Shown piece by piece: positions 1 to 11,335 of a stretch of 64,000 nt of DNA (within the stretch, counting starts at the first letter, position 1; each line of letters starts with the position of its first letter). Both the position numbers and the translations under genes were made by a program. Source of the DNA: Leptodontidium sp. MPI-SDFR-AT-0119. Lineage: Eukaryota; Ascomycota; Leotiomycetes; Helotiales; Leptodontidiaceae. The stretch lies in contig JAHLEZ010000001.1 in NCBI GenBank assembly GCA_020726505.1, positions 5,084,001-5,148,000 of the forward strand, in the 5' to 3' direction. The notes below the pieces were generated by a model, which ran no database searches, was not told the DNA's origin, and was given only the letters and a program-made list of their open reading frames with translations.

Positions 1-2747
1 GGCCCTGGAAAGGTATGATACACGTCCGTGGAGCCGAACCTCTTCAAGCAGCAGAGGTTGCACCGAGCTCTCCCACTGTTCTGTCACGCGTCAAAAAGTC
101 GAAGTACCAGGCTACCCGAATTTCTAGCACTGAGAATATCATCGAAAGCTTGGCATCAGACTTGTCCGTCAAAAGTGTCGTCCAAAGCATACAAGATATC
201 AACCCAGATGAATATCCGTCAATCCCTCAATGTCTTCGGGTTCCTACAAAACATTACGAATCGGGAGTTGAGATTCAGAAGAGAGTTAGAAAACTGGTGC
301 GAACTCGCTTGCCACTTCCACAAGCAGCAGTCGCGAGCTCCAGTGAAGATGAAGTCCAAGCCGACGACGTCCATCCCGCATTGTTGAGGATCTATAAATC
401 TATTGCTGCGTCAATGTCTGCTTTCGATAAAGGCCAATGTGAATCCCAAGCATGGATTAACAAGTACTCGCCCAAGTCTGCCGCCGAGGTTCTCCAAACA
501 GGCTGTGAGGCTGAGATCTTGAAGAAATGGCTGGAGGCACTGACCGTGCAATCTGTTGAAATTGGATCTGGTGGAAAGACTTCGGCTGCCACGAAGTCCA
601 ACATTGCCGGGAAAAGAAAGCGCAAGTCAAAAAAGCTCGATGACTTTGTCATTTCCACAGATGAAGAAGATAACGATATGGATGAAATTACGGAGCCGGA
701 AGATGAAATTCACAGCAGCAATCCACGTCAGGCGAAGAGGACAGTCATCAGGGGCAAAGATGTAGCTGCTCTTGGATCCAATATTCCAAATGCGGTCGTC
801 ATGAGCGGACCGCATGGATGTGGGAAGACTGCTGCTGTCTATGCTGCGGCGAAAGAGCTAGGGTTCGAGGTTTTTGAGATCAATCCGGGCAGTAGACGGA
901 ACGGAAAGGATATCGTGGAACGGGTCGGTGATATGACACGCAATCATCAAGTCCAGCGGTCGACTGCTCCACCTCAGGTCGACGGACCTGATGAGGACAA
1001 GGAACGCATTGACAATGCTCTCGCCGATGATCTCAAGAGTGGTCGACAGGGAACGATGAATTCCTTCTTCAAGTCCCAGCCCGCCAAATCGAAGCCAAAG
1101 CCGAATGCCAAGGAGGTCCCGATCAAGAAACCCGAGATGGGTAACGATGAGAATAGTTCCAAGTCACAGACAATCATGCCCGATGTCTCAAGGAACGGCA
1201 TATTCTCAAAGATATCCACGAAGAAGCAAAAACAGTCGTTGATTCTCATCGAAGAGGCTGACATTCTGTACAAGGAGGACAGCCAATTCTGGGTAACCAT
1301 CCTGAACCTGGTTGTAACATCCAAACGACCAATCATCATTACGTGCAACGATGAATCGGTTCTTCCTATGGCTGATCTCAAATTGCACGCCACCATTCGC
1401 ATGGTGCCGCCACCTGTTGATCTTGCTGCTGACTACCTTCTATTGGTCGCCGCTTGCGAGGGGCACATTATCAAACGGAGAGCAGCGAAAGAACTCTATG
1501 AACGCCGTAACTCGGACCTTCGAGCTGCAATTACTGAGCTCAATTTCTGGTGCCAGTTCGCTGTTGGAGACATGAAGGGTGGGCTTGAATGGTATTATCC
1601 ACGATGGCCCGCTGGAAATGATGTTGATGAACACGGAAATGTGATCAGAGTTGTCAGTGAAGGGACATATGAAGCAGGCATGGGGTGTCTATCACAAGAC
1701 TTCCTTGAAAGCCACATCCACTACCTTGACATCGAAGAAGAGACTCTTCATGAGGCTTGTGACGGATGGGGAGTAGACCTCGGAGACTGGGTACAAAACA
1801 TTGGGATGAAAAAATGGGCCGGAAAACTACGTGACAGCTCGAACGGTAAAGGGGGTGATCTTGCTGCGTTGAGTATGTATGCCGACTTTGCTGAGTCGAT
1901 GAGTGTTGCGGACGTGTGTTCTGGCAGTACATTTGCACCAGAAAACCAGGTATGAGACCCGAATTTAAATGTGTACTCCAGCTAATGGTATCAGATCGCA
2001 CTTGACGTCTCTTTCCCAGAGCTATCTCTTAGGGCACGAGATGACTATACGCTTGCTTTCGAACTCAAGGATGCCCCAAATCTTGTCACCTACAATACGA
2101 CTGGCAAAGACATCTCACTATACATGAAATCACGCACGAGGAAAATCTTGCACCTTGATCAGCACATCGAGCATAACCTTGAAGTGCCCACGGAACTGGA
2201 TCGCCCTAATGAAGAAACCATTCTTCGCCTGATTCGCAACCGTGTCACATCCCCAAAAGAGAGCCTCGACCGGTTGGACTTTAGCTTCGCATTTGATCCC
2301 ATATCTTCGACCGAAAAATATGTTTGGTCCACTACATTGGAAGCCTCGACTTTTGACCGTACCATGACACTGATTGTGGAAGATTTGGCTCCTTACGTCC
2401 GTTCTATCGTTGCATACGATGCTCGACTCCAGCGAGCACGCCTTAAGCTCAGTAATCTCATGAGTGAAGGCGGCAGAAAAGGCAAGAGGATGCGAACTAC
2501 ACGGGCAGCCATATCTGCGCTCGAAGGTGGAGCAAGGAATTGTACAAGGCGGGATAGGTACTTCACTGCCGAGTTGAACTCGAACTGGGTCCTGAGGACG
2601 GGAATGGAAAGCTGGCTGGATGCTGCTCGAATGGAAACCGAGATTGCTGAGCCTCCCACGTCGAGTCGGAGGTCGAGCAATGCTAGCCTGAAGAATGGAC
2701 GTGAAGATGAGAGTGAGGGTGAGAGTGATGAGCTGGAAGGCAGATAA
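1..2747 (+). CDS. ELG1: Elg1/ATAD5-like clamp-unloader large subunit, 5' partial
   Basis: This is the 3' part of a replication factor C-like AAA+ subunit. Elg1 (ATAD5 in animals) joins Rfc2-5 and unloads PCNA from chromatin after replication. The frame is open to the window edge, so the ATG at 15 is probably internal and an N-terminal region is missing. Exons are 1..1949 and 1995..2747; the 45-nt intron has a GTATGA donor and a CTAAT branch, and joins two phase-0 exons. The visible protein is about 895 residues from the ATG at 15. Counting from there, a Walker A GPHGCGKT lies near residue 265, followed by VFEINPGSRRNGKDI, which is characteristic of ATAD5. A long low-complexity insert follows, then a Walker B-like LILIEEAD near 409, with EEAD in place of DEVD. 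A lysine- and acid-rich stretch near 195-240 may be a nuclear signal. The C-terminus is acidic and serine-rich. Confidence 0.85.
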
Positions 2748-4628
2748 TGATGGGCATGCAACTTTAATGACAACGATGAAATCTGGCATTTGCATAGCAT
2801 AGCTCTTTTCCTTTTCATGTCCGGTTGCTATGTAAGATACATATGAATGGGTGCATATAAAAGGAGCATAGCATGGTGTGGGTGCATGAATCAATCCGGC
2901 GTTTGCATTTGCTACTCCCAGCTGTCTTCTTCCCAGTTCTCGGTGCTCCTCTCCCTGTAAACTTGGTCGAAGCCTCGATTTCTGATGTACTAGACATGCT
3001 AGGCCAAGCTCTCCATGCTCTGCCCTACAAATCCGCTTCGATCTTCTCTGTTTCAGACACAGCAGCCAATCCAAGCCGCCGGTCTCCAACCACAGCGTTT
3101 GAACATGCAAGTGCAGAGTACAGTACAATCCATCTCTCCCGTCCCCTCAACGATCAACTCTACCCAAGAGCACAATTCCTGCACCATTATACCCTTTATT
3201 TCTACAATACTGTCTTCCTCCTAGTTAAAAAACCTCGACATCTGAAACCCTAGCAAGGAAAGTGAACGTGATCCTGTTCTGTGTCCACATTGCCTCGACT
3301 AACCAACGTTGACGTGTACTGTGCTGTTTGTGCACCCCCGAAGCTGGTTGGTGTTTCCAGATCGGATCTACCGATTGACGCTGGGATTTAGTATTTGGTA
3401 CTTTGTGCTCTCGGCCCTCACTGTGTGTTGATGAAATTGCATGCAACAGCTAGTGCATCTCTGCTCTATTTTTCGGAAGCCGCTCTGCTGGTGGACTTGA
3501 TTCGACGCCGAACTTTTCCCCTAGTGAGAATCCGGTTTCATAGATGGGAGGTAAACTGGCTTATTCGCCAGTTTTCTGGATTCTTCTCATTTGCAGTCTG
3601 GGTGCCAAGGATACAAGAATGTGTGCTTCAATTGCACCAGGTAAGATCTTAGAATCAAACTTCAATCTCTAGGCCTATACCCATGAAGTCCCTCAAACGC
3701 CGTCATACAAAGACCGAGCTCACTGTCATACAATTACTTCACCCTTTCTTTATCACCGTTGCATTCTCGTTTTGCAGATCACGAACTGGCTTCCCTTCCC
3801 CCCTTTCTTCATTGTTTCTCTTTAAGTCCTCGGCCCTCGGCTCCGAAGTTAGAGCTTGCATTGGGGGTTTGGCGATTCGAGAGGGAGTGAGTACAAGGAT
3901 AAGAAACACAACATCGTCGTCCCTCGTACCAGAGTACCCGAAGCATCGGGTGGCTATGAGGTGGGCTGGTGGGCCTTGTACCGAAACGGGCCCTTGCAGT
4001 AGTTCAGGTACACGGTTGTAAAGTCGTACAGTGCTGTACTCTGTTCTTTTCGATGGTTTTGGGAGAATTTTGGGATATTGGTGAACACGGTTGAATGTGA
4101 TTGGAGGCACTCCGTATCGCTATATCGATTTTCGAACAATGGATGATGGTTCATTGCGATTGGAAGTTGTCTGAACTGCTCGGATACGTGCTGTGCTGTC
4201 TGAATAGTAAATTCATTCATTTCTTGCTGCGCTGTTCTTGCTGTTTTGTTCTAGGGGGTATCAAATTTCTCATTGTCTGATCATCGGTGGTAGTTGCGTC
4301 TTTTTGTCGTACTTGATTATCATCGTCCTCTTATCTACGCGCGGGGTATGTTGCAGTCGTACTGGCGATCTTCAGAGATTTGGAGATGAGTTGCCCGGTC
4401 GTGATACCTGGTTAATGGAAGGAAATAGATATTGGGAGAAAACAACCTGGATACGAAGAGGCCAGTAGTTCAATAATTGGATATATAAGGAGGTGAACCT
4501 GCTCCATCACAATCCATCTTCACAGCAATCCAATTACAATACACTTTCAAACTCAAAGAGTAGGTCTCCAGACTCGCCTTGAGCTTTGGAGAGTTTCGGC
4601 TAATATATATTCCATTAGATTCATCAAT
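2748..4628. other. Intergenic, 1.9 kb, with a core promoter at its right end
   Basis: The many small ORFs have skewed composition, no splice partners and no recognisable domain, so I call no gene. The right end holds the TATA box at 4480-4488. A likely 5'-UTR intron for the next gene runs about 4560-4618 (GTAGGT donor, CTAAT branch, TTAG acceptor). Confidence 0.6.
4480..4488 (+). promoter_or_regulatory. TATA box of the small secreted protein gene
   Basis: The sequence GATATATAAGG lies about 145 bp upstream of the ATG at 4629. After allowing for the likely 5'-UTR intron (4560-4618) the leader is short, a normal distance for a strongly transcribed fungal gene. Confidence 0.55.
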
Positions 4629-5162
4629 ATGCAACTCACACTCCTCCCTCTCGCCGTCCTGGCCGCCACTGCCACAGCGCAGGGATGGGGACAGCAACCT
4701 CAACCACAAACCGTCGGCGGCGCCTGGCAACCACCCCAACCATATCAACAACCAGGTCAATACCAACCTGCCCCTCCTCCTCCAGGCGGCTCCTGGTCTT
4801 ACCAGACGACATACAACCAGCCACAAACCAAGCCAGCCCAGGAGTTCAGGACCATCACCGACCAAGAGGCAGATGATTGGCGCTCCTGCACCAACTCCTT
4901 CCTGCAATCCGTCGACAGGAACGACGCCGGTAGCGGGCCAGCCTGCAACTTCTGGGAGTGCCTTCATGTCCAGGCTAGCAAGTGGCAGCGCGGTGGTCTA
5001 CTCACCGGCGTCAGCAACGCCCTCAATCCCATCTGCTCCATTGGAAACGCAGTCAGCCATATCCCGATCGTTGGCGATATTGTAAGTCATCCTTGGGCAG
5101 CAGTGATTAATGACATGTTGGACGATGTACTGATTGATCATGGGTAGTTCAAACGCTTTTAA
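4629..5162 (+). CDS. Small secreted Q/P-rich protein
   Basis: A secreted protein of unknown function. Residues 1-18 (MQLTLLPLAVLAATATAQ) form a clear signal peptide. A low-complexity Gln/Pro/Tyr/Gly region of about 55 residues follows, then a compact C-terminal domain with four cysteines (RSC, ACNFWEC, PIC) that could form two disulphides. An intron is likely at 5082-5147 (GTAAGT donor, TGATTGAT branch region, GTAG acceptor). Splicing gives exons 4629..5081 and 5148..5162 and a 155-residue protein ending FKRF. Reading through instead gives 172 residues with a different tail, stopping at 5147. I favour the spliced form because the donor is perfect. It could be a wall-associated protein or an effector; no family is recognised. 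Confidence 0.7.
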
Positions 5163-6581
5163 ACGTACCCAGTCACTTTTTTGGTTTCCTTCTCGGTCTC
5201 TCTTCGGTGATGCTTTGAGCATGTTACTGTGGACTTGGAAACTGTGTGTGCGTGCGCGTGTGCTTCTTTTCTGTGGTGATGGTTTGACTATGGCTTTATG
5301 CTGATTGGTTCTGGGTTTGGGGTTGTTGATCGGGGGAGGGTTGTGGTGGATTCATATACAGCCTTGCTATAGGTTTTTTTCTGTCTGACTTAGGCAGTTT
5401 TCCCTATACCTCTATGCGAATGCAGAGGTTGATTATTTTACTTGCTGATCTTCGATGATGTGAATGATTTTGATTCCGTGACTGCCTGTACTCGTGAGAC
5501 GGTGCTGGCTTGTTGGATAAAGTGTGTGGAGCTCTCAAAATGTGTCTCTTGAACTACCCTACGCTGGATTGAAGCACCGACACCGCATATTAGAGAAATT
5601 GAATAGCGATGTTGCTGATCGTTACACTGGCATATCAAGGTATAGGGGTGGATGCAATACGACGTAGCTGAAGAATACATATACAGTGTAAAAGAAACAT
5701 ACATTAGCAAGTGATAAAAAAGGCACCGGAGGAATGCAGACATCGAAGGAATAAAAAAATATGAGGAATCCATCTGCAGTGTAAAACATAACACCACATG
5801 TGATTAAAGGTGGCAATATTAACACTGTACTGCCGTACCAATGAAACCAAAGAGCGATACAAGCAGCCAACTTGAGAGGATATTGTGCAGAGCATTACGA
5901 GAATTTGAACATCAATTATAGAAAGTACATGCAAATTCTGAAACAGAATAGGAAAATAACATCCTGAGGTTCAAAAGACAGGAGCTTTCAGAAAGCGGTG
6001 GGAAGGTGGATCAAAACAAGGGCAGGAAACTTGGAATTGCAAGCGAAAGTTGAGGTGTATCATCCAGCCAGCTTCCAACACCAGAATACCACACACCACA
6101 GTAGAGACACTAACCCTTTCTCCCTAACAATAAAAATGATACTATAGTATATCCTCAAAACCATCTGCCCTTTCCCATTGTTTATCTATCCTCAAAGCAA
6201 AAACAATGGAAGAAAGGAACAATTCTCGCTCGGCTCGCTCTTAGATCCGGCGAAGACCGACACGTGCCGATTCCGCCCGTTGCTACAGGTCAAGATCCAC
6301 AATTTGTCGATGGCGGCCTTCCGTTCTTCCAGGCAAAATTAAGGCCCCGACTCCTCCCGATTTCTGGCCGTGCATCCGCTAGCCAAGCCCCAGCCCAAAA
6401 ATTTCGAGATCTTGCCAATCTACGTCAAAGGAGCTTCTTCCAACCTTCAATCCATTCCATCCCATCTATTCAATTAAATCCATCCTCCCCCAGAAGACAT
6501 CGTATCTTCCCCCATCTCCACTCACTTCATCCTCCTAATAGCCTCTCTCGCTCCTACACATCCACACATACATATAATACA
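5163..6581. other. Intergenic, 1.4 kb
   Basis: This holds the 3' flank of the secreted protein gene and the pyrimidine-rich promoter and leader of the phosphate carrier (roughly 6420-6581, C/T-rich). An open frame runs in phase upstream of the carrier ATG from 6264. Its sequence looks like leader DNA, so I do not extend the gene. Confidence 0.6.
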
Positions 6582-7748
6582 ATGGCCTCACCCGCAACAT
6601 CCACTGGCTCGACGAAGATCGATGCCGTCGTCCAGAAGGTCGCCGCCAACACCCCCGAGAAGCTCAGCGGTCTTCAACTCTACTCCAGATTCGCCTTGGC
6701 TGGTGCAATCTGCTGTTCTGTCACCCACGGTGGCCTCACACCCGTCGATGTGTAAGTCTGAATGAAGTCTGCCGTCTGCTGCGATTGCTTGCGCCATTTG
6801 CTCGATTAAGAAATTTCCCACTGATGTATCTCCCGTACAGCGTCAAGACAAGAATACAACTCGACCCTGCCACATACAACAAGGGGTTGATCGGAGGATT
6901 CAGACAAGTTATCGCCAAGGAGGGTGCTGGTGCTCTGTTGACTGGATTCGGTCCAACTGCTGCTGGTTACTTCCTTCAGGGCGCATTCAAGTTTGGAGGA
7001 TATGAGCTGTTCAAGCAACAATCCATCAACTTCCTCGGATACGAGACCGCCTCCAACAACCGCACAGCCGTCTACCTCGCCTCTGCAGGTCTCGCCGAGT
7101 TCTTTGCTGATATCGCTCTCTGCCCTCTCGAGGCCACCCGTATCCGTCTCGTTTCTGAGCCAACATATGCCAATGGTCTTATTGGAGGCTTCAGCAAGAT
7201 GCTGAAGAACGAGGGTGTCGGTGCTTTCTATGCCGGTTTCGGTCCTATCCTGCTCAAGCAGTAAGTTGTCAATGCGCTTTTTATGAAGGTGGGATGCTAA
7301 CAACTTTCTAGGGTCCCATACACCATGACCAAGTTCGTCGTCTACGAGAAGGTTGCTGAGGCCGTCTACGGATTCGTTGATAAGAGCACCGCCTCCGATG
7401 GAATGCAAACCACCATCAACTTGGGCTCCGGTCTCGTTGCTGGTATGGCCGCTGCCGTTGTCTCGCAACCTGCAGACACCATGTTGAGCAAGATCAACAA
7501 GACCAAGGGTCTTCCAGGACAGGGTATCGCCAGCCGTTTGGTCACAATCGCCAAGGAGCTTGGTATTAAGGGTTCTTTCACTGGTCTCCCTGCTCGTTTG
7601 TTCATGGTTGGAACTCTTACCGTAAGTTACTCCGCAAATTGTTTCTGGAATCAATCGCTGACTTTTCTGTTAGGCCGGTCAATTCGCTATCTACGGTGAT
7701 GTCAAGAAGGCTTTGGGAGCAACCGGAGGTGTCGAGATCGCCAAATAG
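6582..7748 (+). CDS. MIR1: Mitochondrial phosphate carrier
   Basis: This is an inner-mitochondrial-membrane SLC25 carrier that imports inorganic phosphate with protons for ATP synthesis. Four exons: 6582..6751, 6841..7260, 7312..7621 and 7674..7748. All three introns have GTAAGT donors, and splicing gives a 324-residue protein, the usual size. The three carrier repeats are visible through their P-x-[DE]-x-x-[KR] signatures: PVDVVK around residue 55 (split by intron 1), PLEATR around 157, and PADTML around 256, where the last position is degenerate as in phosphate carriers generally. The [18 protein letters not shown] stretch is typical of the phosphate-carrier subfamily. The ATG at 6582 follows a C/T-rich leader, and the protein starts MASPATST. 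The gene looks like conserved housekeeping with no damage. Confidence 0.95.
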
Positions 7749-9551
7749 ATTTCTTAATACAGGATAGACAGAGGAAGAATGGGGGATAGAAGATCCGGTA
7801 TGGGAAAAAGGGAAGATTCGCTGACTGCTTTGAACATGGATAGAGGCATTCTTCGTTGACTCTTTCCTTTCCGGGATGGATCTGCTCGGATCGGATCGAA
7901 TCGCGCGCGCATGCATGCATTGTTTGGGCTGGTCATCATTCGTCTTCTCTTCAGTTTGTTCTTTCTTCTTTAGAGCATAGACGTCCTTGCGTTTTTGGAG
8001 GACGAGCTTGGTTTTTCCCTTGCCTTTTCTCTTTTCCTCTCCCTCCTCTCTGGTTTCTAGGATGGGATGGGAGATGAGCAGGCAGGCAGGCATATCAGGC
8101 GTCTCTGTAATATAGGTCCTCTCTTTTTTTTTTTTGCCCTCTCTCCTGCCTCAACGAATAGACGACCGAATTTGGGATAGCTTGTACATCTGGGCTCTGT
8201 TTGATGTGTATGTGCTGTTTCGCATTGGTGCTTGTCGTGTGGGATAGAATGCCTTACGAGAGCATAGCTTGGCTCCTAACTGAATAAAATCTCCACTGGT
8301 TACTTACACTTACTTACCACTCAGCTCCTAATTTTAGCTAGACGTGCAAGGGAAGGTGTGTAATAGAGGCTTCTGTACGGATACCTAATTAAGGGATAGC
8401 CAAGCTGTTCGTAAGACGTTGATGCGTTGATGCATGCACCTATTGCAGCACAGCACAACACAATCCCACCTAGCCGACGCACATATTCCGTGTTGAGCTC
8501 GATTACTGTATTCCAGTCATGAGCGTTCCTGGGCAGGGTTCAGGATATCTTGGGATACGTAAGAAGGCCTTGAGAACTTATTTGATCGTTACGCTGCCTG
8601 CTATGAGCAAGGTGAGTTGATACGTGACAATGAAGTTAAAAGACAGTTGTTGTGTGTAAAAGACGTGGGGGATGGGATCTGATGAGGAAGCTGGCTGGGT
8701 CTTGGTATCGAATGACTTGATGTTCCATGGCACAACCTTCATAGTACGTACGAGTTTACAGTGGTTCTAAGTGCACGCTATTACTCGTGAAGAAATCTCT
8801 CTACTCCCTCTCCCTCTCTCTCTCTCTCTCCTGATATCTATCTACCTATTTAATATAGCTCAAATGACGCATCATCACTCAAGTCGAAAACGTGCCAACA
8901 AAACACCTGGTGTTCCCTCTGCCCCCCCTCCCATCCCCTGCGGAATACACGGGAGCTAGGTGTTTTGCATAACACCAATAGGAAGCTCAGGATGCGAAAT
9001 AAATACTGGATTACGGCATAGAACTAAGCTTTTCTGCCAAGGTTTTTGGACAGCAGCGGAGCCAATCCACCGCGTCACTGTCTCTGGATTCCCCCACCAT
9101 GCAGTGCAAGCTGTCGAGTGAAGCTTCAAGCAGCCAGTGCAGTGCAGTGCAGTGCAGTGAGTGTGACTGGGGTGAATGTGAGACCATACCAGAACAGACC
9201 AGCGAGTTAGCTAAGGAATGGTAGGTAAGGTAGGGAAGAGGTGAGGTATTTAAAGAGAAGGTAGTTTCCCTGATTACGTCTTCTTCTTCTTCCTCCTCTC
9301 TCTCTCTCTCTTCGTTTCTTAAGAAACAGCCGGGTTTGAAGCTATCAACACCACATCCTTTTGTCGAGCATTCAGATTCTACCCCTCACTTGCCAGCTAG
9401 CCAGCCCAGCCAGCCCAGCTCACCCCGCCTTCCTCACAACAAACTCAATTCAATCCTACAGCACAACTACACAACTACACCACGCTCACCCCTCCCTTCA
9501 CACATCTCCACAATCAACAACCTCACGCCCACCACCGTACCAGCCGCAACA
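7749..9551. other. Intergenic, 1.8 kb, with the GAD promoter
   Basis: No gene is seen. Features are pyrimidine runs of (CT)n at about 8806-8830 and 9290-9312, a CAGTG x5 microsatellite at 9135-9159, a TATTTAAAG TATA-like box near 9246, and a long C/A-rich leader before the glutamate decarboxylase ATG. Confidence 0.6.
9135..9159 (+). repeat. CAGTG x5 microsatellite
   Basis: Five perfect tandem copies of CAGTG, followed by a partial copy, lie about 400 bp upstream of the glutamate decarboxylase start. A length-variable site is plausible. Confidence 0.85.
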
Positions 9552-11335
9552 ATGGTCCACCTAGCCTCCATCCCCACCGACGGGCAGCTCTCGAAACCTC
9601 TCGTCGAGGGCCTCGAGAAACTCACCATCGCCGACAACCCCGACGAGGATAAGTTCACGACAACAGTCTACGGCAGTCGATTCGCGGCCGAGGATCTGCC
9701 CAAGCATGAGATGCCCGAGAGAGAGATGCCAAAGGAGGTTGCGTATCGAATGATCAAGGATGATTTGAGTTTGGATGGGAATCCCATGTTGAAGTACGTT
9801 CTATATTCGTATCTACACCGCAGAGAAGGAGCTCCCACAATAAAGCGTGGGAAATATAATTGGGAGGAAAGATGTGCTGACGGTGTTGATTCAGTTTGGC
9901 TTCGTTCGTTACTACGTACATGGTATGTCTACTCCCACAATCCAAACAGGGAGAAGAGAACAGAGGAACGAGGATATCTGCTAACTATCCCTCCCCCACA
10001 GGAAAAAGAAGTCGAAGAGCTAATGGCCGAATCCTTCTCCAAGAACTTCATCGACTACGAAGAATACCCTCAATCCGCCGACATCCAAAACCGCTGCGTC
10101 TCCATGATAGGTCGTCTCTTCAACGCACCCACCGCCTCCGAAACCGATTCCCCAGTCGGAACATCTACCGTAGGTTCCTCAGAAGCCATCATGCTTGGCG
10201 TTCTCGCCATGAAGAAGCGCTGGCAGAATGCCCGAAAGGCAGCTGGCAAGCCATGGGACAAGCCGAATATCGTGATGAGTTCTGCGGTGCAGGTCTGCTG
10301 GGAGAAAGCAGCCAGATATTTCGAAGTTGAGGAGAAATACGTGTATTGCACTCAGGACAGATATGTGATTGATCCTGAGGAGACGGTTAATCTGGTTGAT
10401 GAGAATACCATTGGTATCTGCGTCATTCTGGGAACGACTTATACTGGTGAGTATGAGGATGCGAAGGCTGTCAATGATTTGCTGGTGGAGAGAAACATTG
10501 ATACGGTCATTCATATTGATGCTGCTTCTGGTGGATTTGTGGCTCCGTTTGTTGTGCCCGAGTTGGAATGGGATTTCAGACTTGAGAAGGTTGTGTCGAT
10601 CAATGTTTCTGGTCACAAGTAAGTTCTATTTTCCTCGCTCATTTTTAATGATAGTGTATTTACATCAACAGATACGGCCTCGTCTACCCAGGAGTAGGAT
10701 GGGTAATCTGGCGAGCCCCAGAATACCTCCCCAAAGAGCTCGTCTTCAACATCAACTACCTTGGCGCAGACCAAGCATCCTTCACACTCAACTTCTCCAA
10801 GGGTGCATCCCAAGTCATCGGCCAATACTACCAACTCATCCGTCTCGGCAAGCACGGCTACCGAAGCATCATGTCCAACCTCACACGCACAGCAGACTAC
10901 CTCTCCGACTCCCTCTCCCAACTAGGATTCGTCATCATGTCCCAAAAGAGCGGCGCCGGTCTCCCCCTCGTCGCATTCCGCCTCAACCCCAAGAAAGGAC
11001 ACCACTACGATGAATTCGCACTCGCCCACCAACTGCGCGGTAGGAGCTGGGTCGTTCCAGCCTACACCATGGCGCCCAACACCAAAGATCTCAAGATGTT
11101 GCGCGTCGTTGTCAGAGAGGATTTCAGCAAGAGTCGATGTGATCAGCTCCTTGATGATATTAAACTCTGTATGTGTGTCCTGGATGATATGGATAAGGAG
11201 GAGATCAAGCGGAGCCAGAAGTATATCTTTGAGCACCAGAGTCATAGTGGGAAGAGTAGGCATAATCATGCGGATTATAAGAAGGAGAAGCATAGTTTGC
11301 AGGGCAAGACGGGGAAGACGCATGCTATTTGCTAG
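9552..11335 (+). CDS. GAD1: Glutamate decarboxylase (PLP-dependent)
   Basis: A cytosolic enzyme converting glutamate to GABA and CO2, the first step of the GABA shunt, usually tied to oxidative or acid stress in fungi. Four exons: 9552..9793, 9895..9922, 10002..10618 and 10672..11335, giving 516 residues. The 28-nt second exon is needed to rebuild the family motif NPxLNLASFVTTYM. Group II decarboxylase motifs follow: VGSSEAIML, HIDAASGG (aspartate for the PLP ring nitrogen) and SGHKYG, where Lys is the PLP Schiff-base residue. Intron 3 splits that lysine codon (AA|A). The C-terminus is basic and His/Lys-rich, a region that binds calmodulin in plant enzymes; I do not claim that here. In-frame codons upstream of 9552 (from 9336) look like leader sequence. 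Confidence 0.95.

Noticed and set aside
2130..3128. 332-codon open frame on the minus strand opposite Elg1 exon 2
   Set aside because: Antisense to a well-supported domain, with low-complexity composition and no family resemblance.
6264..6581. In-frame upstream extension of the phosphate carrier
   Set aside because: C/T-rich leader, no carrier similarity; the ATG at 6582 starts the usual N-terminus.
6806..7654. 282-codon open frame opposite the phosphate carrier
   Set aside because: Runs through carrier exons and introns on the other strand; typical codon-bias shadow.
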